The notes under the pieces were generated by a model. That model saw only the letters and a list, made by a program, of their open reading frames with translations. It had not been told where the DNA came from and did no database searches. Shown here piece by piece: positions 41,565-51,056 of a stretch of DNA of 64,000 nucleotides; the stretch's first letter is position 1; each line of letters opens with the position of its first letter. The stretch is from an uncultured Bacteroidia bacterium (GTDB lineage: Bacteria > Bacteroidota > Bacteroidia > Bacteroidales > F082). Location: NCBI GenBank assembly GCA_902801625.1, contig CADCJI010000001.1:248001-312000 (forward strand), read 5' to 3'. Made by a program: the position numbers and the translations under genes.

Positions 41565-43862
41565 ATGAAACGACTTTTATTATTCTTAGCTTTGTTATTG
41601 ACTTTTGCCAATACACAAGCGCAAACCGTTGGCGAGAACATTGATGTCACGCACTATGAAATCCACCTTTGGGGCTTCGACTTTACCAATCGCACGCTGC
41701 AAGGTGAGGCTTTTGTTGACTTCAACACAACAGCCAGTCTTTCCACCCTCGTGCTGGAGCTGAAGACCCTCACTGTCACCGACGTGGCCTCCGACTACTA
41801 CGGTGTTGAGAGTTTCAGCCAAGAGGGCGATTTCCTGACCATTGTTTTCGATGAGACCATAGCCGCCAATGAGCATGTCACTTTAGACGTGCGCTATGGA
41901 GGATCTACCTTCAGCGAGACATGGGGCGGCGTGGAATGGTGGGGCACCGATTATGTCTACAACCTCGGTGTGGGTTTCGAAAGCCAACCTCACAATCTCG
42001 GCAAGACCTGGTTCCCTTGCGTGGACAACTTCACCGACAAGGCCACCTACGACCTGATCATCAGCGTCAGTAATGACAAAAAGGCTATCTGTGGTGGCAA
42101 CCTCGTAGAACATTACGACAATGGAGACGGCACCTCCACTTGGCATTGGTTTACACCTCAAGAGATTTCGACCTATCACATCTCGTTCGCCATCGGCAAT
42201 TACGAACTTTGGCAAGATACCTATGAAGGCCTTAATGGTAACATCCTGATCGAGGTGTACGCCAAACCTAATCAGATGAACAACGTGCCTGGAACCTTTG
42301 TCCATATCAAGGAAATCATCTCGTTCTTCGAAGAGAACCTTGGCCCTTATCCTTTCAACCGTATCGGTTATGTCAGCACGGGCAAGGGCTGCATGGAGCA
42401 TACTGACAATATCGCCTTTGCAGCGAGTATCATCGATGGTCAGACGACTGGTGAGGAATATGTTGCCCATGAATTGTCACACATGTGGTCGGGCAACTTG
42501 GTGACTTGCACAGAAGCGGGCGACATGTGGCTCAACGAAGGCTTCGCCCAGTTCTGGGGTGCATTCTACGAAGCTGGTGTCTATGGCGAACAGCATTTCC
42601 AGAATACGATTTCGAATAAGGTGAGTGCCATCACTGCATGGTGCAATAGCCCCTCCAACTGGATGCCGCTCAACAACATGCCCTTGAACATGACCTACGA
42701 CAGTGATGCGGTCTATGAGCGCGGTGCGGTCATTGTCAACACGATGATGAACTACATGGGTCGCGAGAATTTCCTGGCAGCCATGCGAGCCTATTTCCAA
42801 CAATATGCCTATCAGACAGCTACCTCCGAGCAACTGTGTGAAGCCTTAACCCAATATTCTGGCATTGACATGCACGGTTTCTTTGATACCTATGTCTATT
42901 CGAGCGGCATGCCTAACTTGTATGCATCAATCCTATCGGTTGAACCCATCGGCAACCAGTATAAAGTGACGCTTGACTTGCACTATCAACATATTGGCGA
43001 CACCCACATAGGCCAAAGCAACATCTGCGAACTGACATTCATTGGTCCCGACTTCCAGTGGGTCACTGAGAAAGTAAGTTGGGACAACCAGCATGGCAAC
43101 GCTACGGTCGTCCTCGACTTTGAACCTGTGTGTATGGTGAGCGACATCAACAACAACTGGTTGGACGGAAAACAGCAGAAGACTGTCATGGTGAAGACGT
43201 CGGCACAACAAGTTTGCCCTGGCTTCAGGTTCGAGGCCACCGCTCTGGCAGATTCGTTGTTTGTCGCAGTAGAGAACAACCTGGTGGGTCCTTACAATGA
43301 TCCGTTGATTCCCAATCTGACCCTTTCGTCCAAGCATTTCTGGTCCATCAACCGTTATGACTTTGGTACGGCTAAGGTGAAGGGTATGTTTGATTACTCA
43401 AAGACCCAGGACGGCGACATCATCCAATCCGAAAACGATTCGGCTACCTTGCTTTACCGCAAGAACGCCTCAGAAGCATGGCACGAAATCGCCCACACAA
43501 TCTATTCAGGCTCCACTTGGAAAGTGGGTCGGCTTGTGGTCGATGATGTCATGCCGGGTGAATACGCCATCGCTGTATGGGACAAGGAAGCCCTCAGTAC
43601 TGAGGAATATGCCGAGCCGGAGAAGCAGATGCAACTGTTCCCCAATCCTTCCAAAGACAAGGTTCGCCTGACTTGGAATGGCGTTTGCGATGGTGTCATC
43701 CGCGTTCTTAGCATGGATGGGAAAGAAGTGAGAAACGCTACGTTTACCCAAACAGACAACCTTGAGCTTTCAACCGAAGGTTTGGCAAAGGGTTGCTATA
43801 CGGTGGTACGCCTCAATCAGGTTGGCTCGGTAATGGAAACCAAGAAATTAATCGTTAAATGA
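41565..43862 (+). CDS. secreted M1-family metallopeptidase with T9SS tail
   Basis: 765 residues. Signal peptide (LLLFLALLLTFANTQAQ). M1 (gluzincin) domain with HELSH: His302, Glu303, His306, and third zinc ligand Glu325 in WLNEGFAQF, at the correct 18-residue spacing. The GAMEN-like site is GCMEHTD, so the usual aminopeptidase motif is changed (Ala to Cys, Asn to His). The C-terminus (LFPNPSKDKVRLTW ... GCYTVVRLN ... KKLIVK) is a type-A T9SS domain. It is probably a surface aminopeptidase or related peptidase; the altered motif may shift specificity. Confidence 0.9.
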   Translation: MKRLLLFLALLLTFANTQAQTVGENIDVTHYEIHLWGFDFTNRTLQGEAFVDFNTTASLSTLVLELKTLTVTDVASDYYGVESFSQEGDFLTIVFDETIAANEHVTLDVRYGGSTFSETWGGVEWWGTDYVYNLGVGFESQPHNLGKTWFPCVDNFTDKATYDLIISVSNDKKAICGGNLVEHYDNGDGTSTWHWFTPQEISTYHISFAIGNYELWQDTYEGLNGNILIEVYAKPNQMNNVPGTFVHIKEIISFFEENLGPYPFNRIGYVSTGKGCMEHTDNIAFAASIIDGQTTGEEYVAHELSHMWSGNLVTCTEAGDMWLNEGFAQFWGAFYEAGVYGEQHFQNTISNKVSAITAWCNSPSNWMPLNNMPLNMTYDSDAVYERGAVIVNTMMNYMGRENFLAAMRAYFQQYAYQTATSEQLCEALTQYSGIDMHGFFDTYVYSSGMPNLYASILSVEPIGNQYKVTLDLHYQHIGDTHIGQSNICELTFIGPDFQWVTEKVSWDNQHGNATVVLDFEPVCMVSDINNNWLDGKQQKTVMVKTSAQQVCPGFRFEATALADSLFVAVENNLVGPYNDPLIPNLTLSSKHFWSINRYDFGTAKVKGMFDYSKTQDGDIIQSENDSATLLYRKNASEAWHEIAHTIYSGSTWKVGRLVVDDVMPGEYAIAVWDKEALSTEEYAEPEKQMQLFPNPSKDKVRLTWNGVCDGVIRVLSMDGKEVRNATFTQTDNLELSTEGLAKGCYTVVRLNQVGSVMETKKLIVK

Positions 43863-44389
43863 GAAATAAAATGAAGAATATCAAGTATTTGTCGGTTTTG
43901 CTCATGCTGGGTTTCTTTTTCGTATCATGCGAAAAACAGCCTCAGGAGAGCGAATGGGAAAAGTATTATGGATACACCAATGAGGAAATCGTTGGGTCGT
44001 ATTCTTTTTCCAATGGTTCGGGTGCCTTTGAAAGTTTGACTGAAGGTGAACTTTGTCATATTTGCGAGGATGCTAAAGTCAACATCACGGCAACATCAGG
44101 AAGTACCATTGAGTTTAATGTGAATTGTCCGAGCGATGAGTTCAACCGCACGTTTGAGGGTAGACCATGTTTTACTGATGATGACTTCCTGATTAACATG
44201 ACCGCTCCATCGGGAAACGCACATCCAGATTATGAGTTGACAGTTTATGTCTATAAAAATGCCCAAGGCAAAATTCGTCTTCACGGTTTTGCTCGACATA
44301 TCACGTATGAAATCAAAGTGGAAGACGGCATAACAGTTTATTATGTCAAGTCTAAGGTCAATTATTATTTCGATGTCATTAAAAACTAA
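43859..44389 (+). CDS. uncharacterised lipoprotein
   Basis: 176 residues with a lipoprotein signal (LLMLGFFFVSCEKQP). Two Cys in CHICED and others at about 81 and 101 could form disulfides. A C-terminal beta region ends YYVKSKVNYYFDVIKN. The start overlaps the M1 peptidase stop (ATGA); an alternative start is ATG 43871. No domain recognised. Coupling suggests co-production with the peptidase. Confidence 0.65.
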   Translation: MRNKMKNIKYLSVLLMLGFFFVSCEKQPQESEWEKYYGYTNEEIVGSYSFSNGSGAFESLTEGELCHICEDAKVNITATSGSTIEFNVNCPSDEFNRTFEGRPCFTDDDFLINMTAPSGNAHPDYELTVYVYKNAQGKIRLHGFARHITYEIKVEDGITVYYVKSKVNYYFDVIKN

Positions 44390-44401
44390 ATACTTACAAC
44401 G

Positions 44402-45595
44402 ATGAAAAAAGGATTATTTACTTTGGCTATCCTTGTGATGGCATTTGGAAATGTTGGTTTCGCACAACACAAAGTGAATCTGAAATCAGATGCGATGTCC
44501 AATGTGCTCAAGCATTATGGCGTTCGCGACGCAACAACTCTGGTGCCGGAGGTCGCAACTTGGGAAACCGCTTATGGCGAGAAGTATCGCACTGTTTACA
44601 CTTACGATGAGTATGATTATTATCTCATTGAAGAGTACACAAAAATAGACGAAGGCGACGGCTGGATGGACTATTACATGATTAACTACGAGTACGACTT
44701 CTATGGCAATTTGCTTGAGGCGGTGGCCAAGTCGGCATACGAAACTGGTGTGATGGAAAATGAGGCTCGCGCTTCCTATACCTACGACGGTGACCAACTG
44801 AGCGAAGTCATTTATCAAGAATGGGAAAACGGAGCTTGGGAGAACGAAATGAAAGAGGTCTACAACTACAACGGTGATGTGACCACAGTGCTTTATTGGG
44901 ATTGGAACGGTTCCAATTGGACTTCCGACGAGCTATACACCTACACCCGCAATGGCAACACCATTGAACTTGTCATGCAATACATGCAAGGTGGTGCTTG
45001 GCAAAACGATGAAAAAGAGATTATCACCCTTAATTTTGATGAGAGAGTCACTGAAATCCTCGATCAAGACTGGGTTGGCTCTTCATGGGTCAACGATGAA
45101 TTGACAACCTACAATTATGAAGGCAATGTCTTTCCAACTAAGACTATCAAAGAATGGGATGGTTCGGATTGGGAGGATCATCAGAAGTTTGAATACACTT
45201 ATGATGATAACGATAATGCCGTGAGTGGCCTATGCCTTGGCTTTGGAGGCTACGATTGGGTATCACATGATGGCGACATCGAGATGGTATTTGGCAATGG
45301 TGAGAAGAGTTTTGAATACTACGGCTATTGGGTTGAAGTGGAATATGTCGACCTGACGAGTGTGAACGAAAATGCTACTGCTAAATTCATGGTTTATCCT
45401 ATCCCTGCCGAAGACGAAATCCAGATTCAGGCTGAAGGTTTCCAGAAGGCTGAAATCTATAGCCTTACTGGACAGAAACTAATGGAAAGCTTGGTTGAGA
45501 AGATGAATGTCAGCTCTTTGAGTCAAGGAGTTTACCTGCTGAAGGTTTATAACCAATCAGGCAAGGCTGAGGCACAAAGAATTGTCGTGAAATGA
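44402..45595 (+). CDS. T9SS-exported protein with W/Y-rich repeats
   Basis: 397 residues. Signal peptide (FTLAILVMAFGNVGFAQ). From about 85 to 300 runs an imperfect repeat of 30-35 residues with the core Y-x-Y-(d/n)-g-(d/n)...W-(d/e)-x-g-x-W-(e/t/v)-(n/s)-(d/e), e.g. EWENGAWENEMKEVYNYNGD and DWNGSNWTSDELYTYTRNGN. The end (FMVYPIPAEDEIQI ... QGVYLLKVYN ... RIVVK) is a type-A T9SS domain. Repeats of this kind resemble RHS/YD-like or MORN-like strands and may bind polymers; function unknown. It ends the operon started at 40988. Confidence 0.8.
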   Translation: MKKGLFTLAILVMAFGNVGFAQHKVNLKSDAMSNVLKHYGVRDATTLVPEVATWETAYGEKYRTVYTYDEYDYYLIEEYTKIDEGDGWMDYYMINYEYDFYGNLLEAVAKSAYETGVMENEARASYTYDGDQLSEVIYQEWENGAWENEMKEVYNYNGDVTTVLYWDWNGSNWTSDELYTYTRNGNTIELVMQYMQGGAWQNDEKEIITLNFDERVTEILDQDWVGSSWVNDELTTYNYEGNVFPTKTIKEWDGSDWEDHQKFEYTYDDNDNAVSGLCLGFGGYDWVSHDGDIEMVFGNGEKSFEYYGYWVEVEYVDLTSVNENATAKFMVYPIPAEDEIQIQAEGFQKAEIYSLTGQKLMESLVEKMNVSSLSQGVYLLKVYNQSGKAEAQRIVVK

Positions 45596-45693
45596 TTTTG
45601 ATAATACGAATTGCCATTAATTGGCCACGAATTTTTCATGAATTAAATCTCTGATAATTTGTGGGTTGTTTCTGGTAATTCATGGAAGAAACA

Positions 45694-45725
45694 AAGGTCG
45701 GAAGGCAAAATCCGGCCTTTTTTAT
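45694..45725. terminator. bidirectional terminator
   Basis: AAGGTCGG, loop, CCGGCCTT then TTTT; AAA on the other side. It lies between the T9SS protein (plus) and the histidine kinase (minus) genes. Confidence 0.75.
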
Positions 45726-47230
45726 TTCTTTAATGTAATCCTAAAGGTTGTCCCTTCGCCCACAACGGAGGATTTTACAAAAATCTTGCCTTTGTGGTAG
45801 TCTTCGATGATGCGCTTGGCCAAGGAAAGGCCGAGACCCCAGCCGCGTTTTTTGCTCGTGAATCCAGGGTTGAACACTTGGTTGATTTGCGACTTCGGAA
45901 TGCCCTTACCCGTGTCGCTCAAATCGAGGTGGATGTGGTCGCCGTCATCGATGAGGTCAAGGGTGATTTTGCCGTGGTCGCCCATGGCATCGACAGAGTT
46001 TTTTGTCAGATTTTCAAGCACCCAGCGGAACAGCGAAGGAATCAAGGGCATGATCAATTCGCCATCGGGCAGGTTGACTTCAAATTCAAACTTCTTGGAG
46101 AACCGCTTTTGCAGGTAGTCCATCGTATCTCGGATGAGGTAGTTGATGTCAGTGGGCTCAGGAGTTGGCACAGAACCAATTTTTGAGAAGCGGTCGGTGA
46201 CAATTTGCAGGCGTTCGATGTCTTTTTCCATCTCGTAGGTGCCCACAAAAGGCTCTTCTTGCATCTTCAAAAGCTCAATCCAGCCCATCAGCGAGGAGAG
46301 CGGGGTGCCTAGTTGGTGCGCAGTCTCCTTGGCCATGCCAGCCCACACTTGGTTTTGCTCCGAACGGCGGGCATAGCTGAAGAGCAGATAGGCGATGAGT
46401 AAGAACAAGGCAAATACAACAAACTGGATGACAGGGTAGTAGCGCATCTGTTGCACCAAGTCGGTGGTACGGTAGAAGATGGTGGCCTTGCCCTTGTTCA
46501 TGAACTCGATTTGCAGCGGGTCGTTCTCGTTGCGCATGATTTCCAGCTGTTGTTTCACATAGTTGGTGTCCCGCATCATGAGGGAGTCGAGATTGCCGAA
46601 GCTGAGGATGGTGTCTTGGGCTTCATTGGTGACAATGACGGGTACGCCCATCGAGTTGAGCGTGATTTCCTCCATGAAATGGTCAATCATGTCCTCCAAA
46701 ACGGCCTTCAAGTCAGTGTAGATTTGCGACTCGTTGTAATAAAGGTACTGAATGGTGCCGTAGCCTGGGTCGATTTTTATGGGCGGATATTTGGAATAGG
46801 CGCTTTTCATCTCCTCGTCGAAAACCGTTTTCTCGTCTTGTGCCGCTGGCAGGTTGCTTTTGAAGATGATATTGTCTTTGGTGTCAGTGATGACCAAAGG
46901 AATACTGATGTTGTTGCGGATGATGTCGAGGTAGATGGCGGTGTTCTCGTTGGTCGAGATATCGATGACGCTACGGTAGGCGTTGGCTAGAAGGTCGACG
47001 CGTAGTTGTTCCTGTTCACTCACCTTGTTGAAAAACTCTTCGGTCGACTGCATCATCACGGCATGCTGCTCCATGGCGGCAGCCCACATCTTCACTTGTC
47101 GCGTCTCTTGTATGGCAATGGATTTCACCAAATGGTTGGTGTACCACAACGAGACACCGATAATGAGCAGGGCAACGACTGCCAAGGCCCATTTCCAGTG
47201 CTTTTTGTTGGTATAGAGATTCGTTTTCAC
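45722..47230 (-). CDS. membrane sensor histidine kinase
   Basis: 502 residues. Two membrane helices (about 13-32 and 268-288) enclose a 235-residue extracytoplasmic region; then a HisKA-like helix with AKETAHQLGTPLSSLMGW (phospho-acceptor His in ETAHQLGTP) and a HATPase domain (NLTKNSVDAMGDHG, DTGKGIPKSQINQVF, GWGLGLSLAKRI). The ETAHQLGTP form of the H-box is common among Bacteroidota orphan kinases. No response regulator is next to it; the rpoN gene follows on the same strand side, 92 bases upstream. Confidence 0.88.
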   Translation of the reverse strand: MKTNLYTNKKHWKWALAVVALLIIGVSLWYTNHLVKSIAIQETRQVKMWAAAMEQHAVMMQSTEEFFNKVSEQEQLRVDLLANAYRSVIDISTNENTAIYLDIIRNNISIPLVITDTKDNIIFKSNLPAAQDEKTVFDEEMKSAYSKYPPIKIDPGYGTIQYLYYNESQIYTDLKAVLEDMIDHFMEEITLNSMGVPVIVTNEAQDTILSFGNLDSLMMRDTNYVKQQLEIMRNENDPLQIEFMNKGKATIFYRTTDLVQQMRYYPVIQFVVFALFLLIAYLLFSYARRSEQNQVWAGMAKETAHQLGTPLSSLMGWIELLKMQEEPFVGTYEMEKDIERLQIVTDRFSKIGSVPTPEPTDINYLIRDTMDYLQKRFSKKFEFEVNLPDGELIMPLIPSLFRWVLENLTKNSVDAMGDHGKITLDLIDDGDHIHLDLSDTGKGIPKSQINQVFNPGFTSKKRGWGLGLSLAKRIIEDYHKGKIFVKSSVVGEGTTFRITLKK

Positions 47231-47321
47231 AAAGTTAAAAACGATAATGTTCGAAAATTATTATAATTCGGTCAGAATTGCAATCCGACCGTGACGAATT
47301 GGGGATTTGCAATCCTCTTTC

Positions 47322-48827
47322 TCAAATCTTTTTTCTCATTCGCCCCACAGGGATACCCAACTGTTCCCTATACTTTGCCACCGTTCTGCGGGCGATGGGG
47401 TATCCTTTTTCTTTTAGGACGAACATCAGTTGCTCGTCGGTCATGGGGTTGGCCTTGTCCTCGTTTTCGACGGCATCCTTCAGGATTTTCTTGATTTCGC
47501 GGGTCGAGACTTCTTCGCCTTCTTCGTTGGTGATGCCTTCGCTAAAGAAGAACTTCAGCAGGTGAGTGCCGTATGGGGTCTGCACATATTTGCTATTGGC
47601 CACGCGCGAGATGGTGGAGATGTCGAGTCCCACTTTGTCGGCCACATCCTTCAGGATCATGGGCTTGAGTTGGGTCTCGTCGCCCGTCAAAAAGTATTCT
47701 TCTTGGATGTCGACGATGGCTTTCATCGTGATGTAGAGCGTGTTCTGCCTTTGGTTAATGGCGTCGATGAACCATTTGGCGGAGTCGATTTTCTGTTTCA
47801 CAAACTGAACGGCTTCCTGTTTGCTGCGGTTGTCCTTGCTGTTGGAGAACTCGTCCAGCATCTTCAAGTATGACTTGCTAACACGCAGTTCGGGGGCGTT
47901 GCGGCCATCCAACGAAAGTTCCACCTTGCCGTCTCTGACATAGACGAAGAAGTCGGGCGTAATGTAGTGGATGTTCTTGGTGCTGGAACTGGAGGCATCA
48001 GCAGGTTTTGGGTTGAGTTTGAGGATTTCATCCAGGGCGGCTTTTAGGTCGCGGTTGCTGACTTCCAGCTTCTTGGCGATTTTGTCGTAATGCTTCTTGG
48101 TGAACTCCTCGAAGAAATCCTTGACGATGGTCATGGCGAGGCTGTAGTCCTTGTGGAAAGGATTGTCCTCCTGAAGTCGTTTCAATTGAATGAGCAAGCA
48201 TTCCTGCAAGTCGCGGGCGGCGATGCCAGGAGGGTCGAGTTGTTGCACGATGCGGAGCACCTCTGAAACTTCTTCCTCAGTCGTGGAGACATTCATTGTG
48301 AAGAGCATATCGTCGACGATGTTGGCGATGGGGCGGTTGAGGTAGCCGTTGTCATCCAAGTTGCCGATGATGTATTGCCCGATTTCGAGTTGCTTTTCCG
48401 TCAGGTCGTGGTAGGCGAGCTGCTGGTTCAGATAGTCTTGGAAGGTCTCCTCATTGACGATGGGGGCTTCGTAGTCGTCATCGTCGCCGCTGTAGTTGTT
48501 GGCTTGCAGCTTGTAGGAATAGTCTTCCCGGTCTTCTTCCGAGAGGTAGTCGTTAATGTCGAACTCGTCGTCTTTGCTGAAGTTTATCTCGTCGTCGTTA
48601 TAGTCGTCATTTTCGCCGTTGTCGTCGGCGGGATCGTCAACGGTTGGCTCGTTCTCGTCATAGTCGCTGTCGTGAACATCTTCAAGGGCAGGGTTGATTT
48701 CCATCTCTTCCTTGATGCGCTGTTCGAGTTCGATTAATGGCAGCTGCAGCAGCTTCATCAGCTGGATTTGCTGCGGCGACAGCTTTAGTTCCTGTCGCTG
48801 GGTTTGAGTCAATCGTTGGTTATTCAT
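47322..48827 (-). CDS. rpoN: RNA polymerase sigma-54 factor
   Basis: 501 residues. Region I (LSPQQIQLMKLLQLPLIELEQRI), a highly acidic region II (about 50-115), the core-binding region III and the C-terminal RpoN box ARRTVAKYREQL. All three regions are complete. Sigma-54 needs an AAA+ activator, none of which is in the window. Confidence 0.96.
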   Translation of the reverse strand: MNNQRLTQTQRQELKLSPQQIQLMKLLQLPLIELEQRIKEEMEINPALEDVHDSDYDENEPTVDDPADDNGENDDYNDDEINFSKDDEFDINDYLSEEDREDYSYKLQANNYSGDDDDYEAPIVNEETFQDYLNQQLAYHDLTEKQLEIGQYIIGNLDDNGYLNRPIANIVDDMLFTMNVSTTEEEVSEVLRIVQQLDPPGIAARDLQECLLIQLKRLQEDNPFHKDYSLAMTIVKDFFEEFTKKHYDKIAKKLEVSNRDLKAALDEILKLNPKPADASSSSTKNIHYITPDFFVYVRDGKVELSLDGRNAPELRVSKSYLKMLDEFSNSKDNRSKQEAVQFVKQKIDSAKWFIDAINQRQNTLYITMKAIVDIQEEYFLTGDETQLKPMILKDVADKVGLDISTISRVANSKYVQTPYGTHLLKFFFSEGITNEEGEEVSTREIKKILKDAVENEDKANPMTDEQLMFVLKEKGYPIARRTVAKYREQLGIPVGRMRKKI

Positions 48828-48834
48828 TTCAGTT

Positions 48835-48908
48835 GTCAGTTTGGAGTTGTTCAGTTGTTCAGTTAGTGTTGTTCATCAACTGAACAACTGAATAACTGAA
48901 CAACTGAC
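48835..48908. repeat. long CAGTTGTT-type hairpin between asnS and rpoN
   Basis: Left arm 48835-48864 and right arm 48878-48908 are near-perfect complements built from repeats of CAGTTGTT, with a 13-base loop. It lies between the asnS stop and the rpoN start, so it would be in their shared transcript, perhaps as a terminator or processing site. Confidence 0.75.
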
Positions 48909-48915
48909 ATCTTAT

Positions 48916-50364
48916 TTAATACAAGCAGTTCTTAGGTGTGCGTGGGAACGGGATGACATCGCGGATGTTGGTCATGCCAGTGATGAAGAGGAGCAGACGC
49001 TCGAAGCCAAGGCCATAGCCAGAATGCGGCACCGAGCCGAAACGGCGGCTGTCGAGGTACCAGTTCATGGACTCCTCGGGGATGCCGACTTCGTGCATGC
49101 GGTCAAGGATCTTGCTGATATCGGTCTCACGCTCCGAGCCACCGATGATCTCGCCGATGCCTGGGAAGAGCACATCCATGGCCCGGACAGTCTTGCCGTC
49201 TTCATTCTGTTTCATGTAGAAGGCCTTGATCTCTTTCGGGTAGTCAGTCAAGATGACGGGCTTCTTGAAGTGCTTCTCGACGAGGTAACGCTCGTGCTCC
49301 GACTGCAGGTCGACGCCCCAGCCGTCAACGGGATATTGGAACTTGCCCTTCTTGTTGTAGTTGGAGTTGCGCAGAATTTCGATGGCCTCGGTGTAGGTCA
49401 GGCGGACGAACTCATGTTCAAGCACGAAGTGCAACTTGCTGATGAGCTCCATCGACTTGTCTTCTTCCTTCTTGCCCTTCTCTTCGTCTTGCAGGCGCTT
49501 GCTGAGGAACTGGAGGTCGTCCATGTTGTTGTCCAAAGCGTATTGAATCAAGTATTTCAGCATTTCCTCGGCGAGGTCCATGTTGTCGTTGATGTCGTAG
49601 AAAGCCATTTCCGGTTCAATCATCCAGAACTCGGCCAGATGGCGTGTGGTGTTGGAGTTCTCGGCACGGAAGGTGGGGCCGAAAGTATAAATCTTGCCCA
49701 ATGCCGTGGCAGCCAACTCGCCTTCGAGCTGACCCGACACGGTGAGGTTGGTCGACTTGCCGAAGAAGTCCTGCTTGTAGTCGACATTGCCTTGTTCGTC
49801 GCGAGGCGGGTTGTTGAGGTCGAGGGTGGTCACTTGGAACATCTCGCCTGCGCCTTCAGCGTCGGAGGCGGTGATTAATGGCGTGTGGATATTATAGAAG
49901 CCTCGCTCGGTGAAGAACTTGTGGATGGCGAACACCATGGCGTGACGCAAACGCATCACGGCACCGAAGGTGTTGGTGCGGAAACGCAGGTGGGCAATGT
50001 CACGCAAGAACTCCAATGAGTGTTTCTTGGGTTGCAGCGGGTATTCGTCGGGGTTGGCGGGACCGAACAAGCCAATCTCCTTCACGGAGAACTCCACGGC
50101 TTGTCCGCTACCCATTGATGCGACCAAAACACCCTTGGCCCAAAGCGATGCACCAGCGTGCATTAAGGCCAAATTCTCTTCGGGGATGACATTCAGGTCG
50201 ATGACCAATTGCAGGTTATTGATGGTTGAGCCGTCGTTGAGGGCGATGAAGGCCACGTTCTTGCTGCCGCGCTTGTTGCGCACCCAGCCCATTACAGTAA
50301 TCTCATTGTCAGAGGCTTGCATCTGCAAGGCTTGCTTGGCTTGCTTGATTTCAACTCTTTTCAT
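48916..50364 (-). CDS. asnS: asparaginyl-tRNA synthetase
   Basis: 482 residues. N-terminal OB-fold anticodon domain ([27 protein letters not shown]), class II motif 2 [22 protein letters not shown] and motif 3 [15 protein letters not shown]. The motif-2 residues and overall length fit AsnRS rather than AspRS. A TAACTTTG box on the minus strand (50405-50412) is 40 bases upstream. Confidence 0.96.
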   Translation of the reverse strand: MKRVEIKQAKQALQMQASDNEITVMGWVRNKRGSKNVAFIALNDGSTINNLQLVIDLNVIPEENLALMHAGASLWAKGVLVASMGSGQAVEFSVKEIGLFGPANPDEYPLQPKKHSLEFLRDIAHLRFRTNTFGAVMRLRHAMVFAIHKFFTERGFYNIHTPLITASDAEGAGEMFQVTTLDLNNPPRDEQGNVDYKQDFFGKSTNLTVSGQLEGELAATALGKIYTFGPTFRAENSNTTRHLAEFWMIEPEMAFYDINDNMDLAEEMLKYLIQYALDNNMDDLQFLSKRLQDEEKGKKEEDKSMELISKLHFVLEHEFVRLTYTEAIEILRNSNYNKKGKFQYPVDGWGVDLQSEHERYLVEKHFKKPVILTDYPKEIKAFYMKQNEDGKTVRAMDVLFPGIGEIIGGSERETDISKILDRMHEVGIPEESMNWYLDSRRFGSVPHSGYGLGFERLLLFITGMTNIRDVIPFPRTPKNCLY

Positions 50365-50444
50365 TGTATGATGTTATTCTTTGTTGCGTATTATAAATAA
50401 TGTGCAAAGTTACAAAAAAATGCAATGCAGGTTTGAAAATGTTG

Positions 50445-50452
50445 TACTTTTG
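50445..50452 (+). promoter_or_regulatory. -7 box of the Y1 transposase
   Basis: TACTTTTG, 8 bases before the ATG, implying an almost leaderless transcript. It diverges from the asnS box at 50405-50412. Confidence 0.5.
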
Positions 50453-50460
50453 CAAACATT

Positions 50461-50916
50461 ATGGCCAATACATACACACAATTATATACCCACGTCGTTT
50501 TCCACACGAAAAGCACGGGCATCGTAATGCGCGAGGAAGATTTAAGTCGTGTGTTTGAATATATAGGTGGTATAATCCGTAGCGAAGGCTCGATACCATT
50601 TGCTGTGGGTGGTGTTGCTGACCATATACATATTTTGATGACTTTGCCGAAGACTGTCGCCATGTCGGATTTTGTTCGTATCATCAAGGCGAAAAGCAGC
50701 AAATGGCTAAAAACAGTGGATGTGCATTATGAGCCATTTCAATGGCAGGAGGGTTATGGCGCTTTCAGCGTCAGCCCCTCATTGATGGCTCGTACCACCA
50801 AATACATCTTTGGGCAAGCAGAGCATCATAAGACCAAAACGTATCATGACGAATATTGCGAAACGTTGAAAGCGTATGGAATCGAGTATGACGAACGATA
50901 TGCGTTTGGGGACTGA
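50461..50916 (+). CDS. IS200-like Y1 transposase (RAYT type)
   Basis: 151 residues, single-domain HUH enzyme. HUH motif GVADHIHILM, with catalytic-type Tyr in the C-terminal TTKYIFGQAEHHK helix (Tyr at about 119). Such enzymes nick single-stranded hairpins; solitary ones beside palindromes are called RAYTs and are thought to spread REP sequences. Nested palindromes begin 17 bases after the stop codon and run into the next gene. No second transposon gene (tnpB) is present. Confidence 0.9.
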   Translation: MANTYTQLYTHVVFHTKSTGIVMREEDLSRVFEYIGGIIRSEGSIPFAVGGVADHIHILMTLPKTVAMSDFVRIIKAKSSKWLKTVDVHYEPFQWQEGYGAFSVSPSLMARTTKYIFGQAEHHKTKTYHDEYCETLKAYGIEYDERYAFGD

Positions 50917-50932
50917 GCGGACGGATTCCTAT

Positions 50933-51056
50933 CACCCCTCTGGGGTTCCGATGGAGTCGACGGTTTGTGGTCAGCAGGAGTTGCACAACCTGCTTGATGT
51001 CCTGCGTCCCTACGGGACTGCGCGGAACCCCGTGGGGGTGACGGACATTAAGCAGG
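50933..51056. repeat. composite palindromic element behind the Y1 transposase
   Basis: CACCCCTCTGGGGTTCCG (50933-50950) and CGGAACCCCGTGGGGGTG (51023-51040) are inverted copies, each also a small hairpin. CCTGCTTGATGTCC (50989-51002) pairs with GGACATTAAGCAGG (51043-51056), 13 of 14, and GTCCCTACGGGAC (51006-51018) is a third hairpin. The layout is what a RAYT would act on. Confidence 0.8.
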
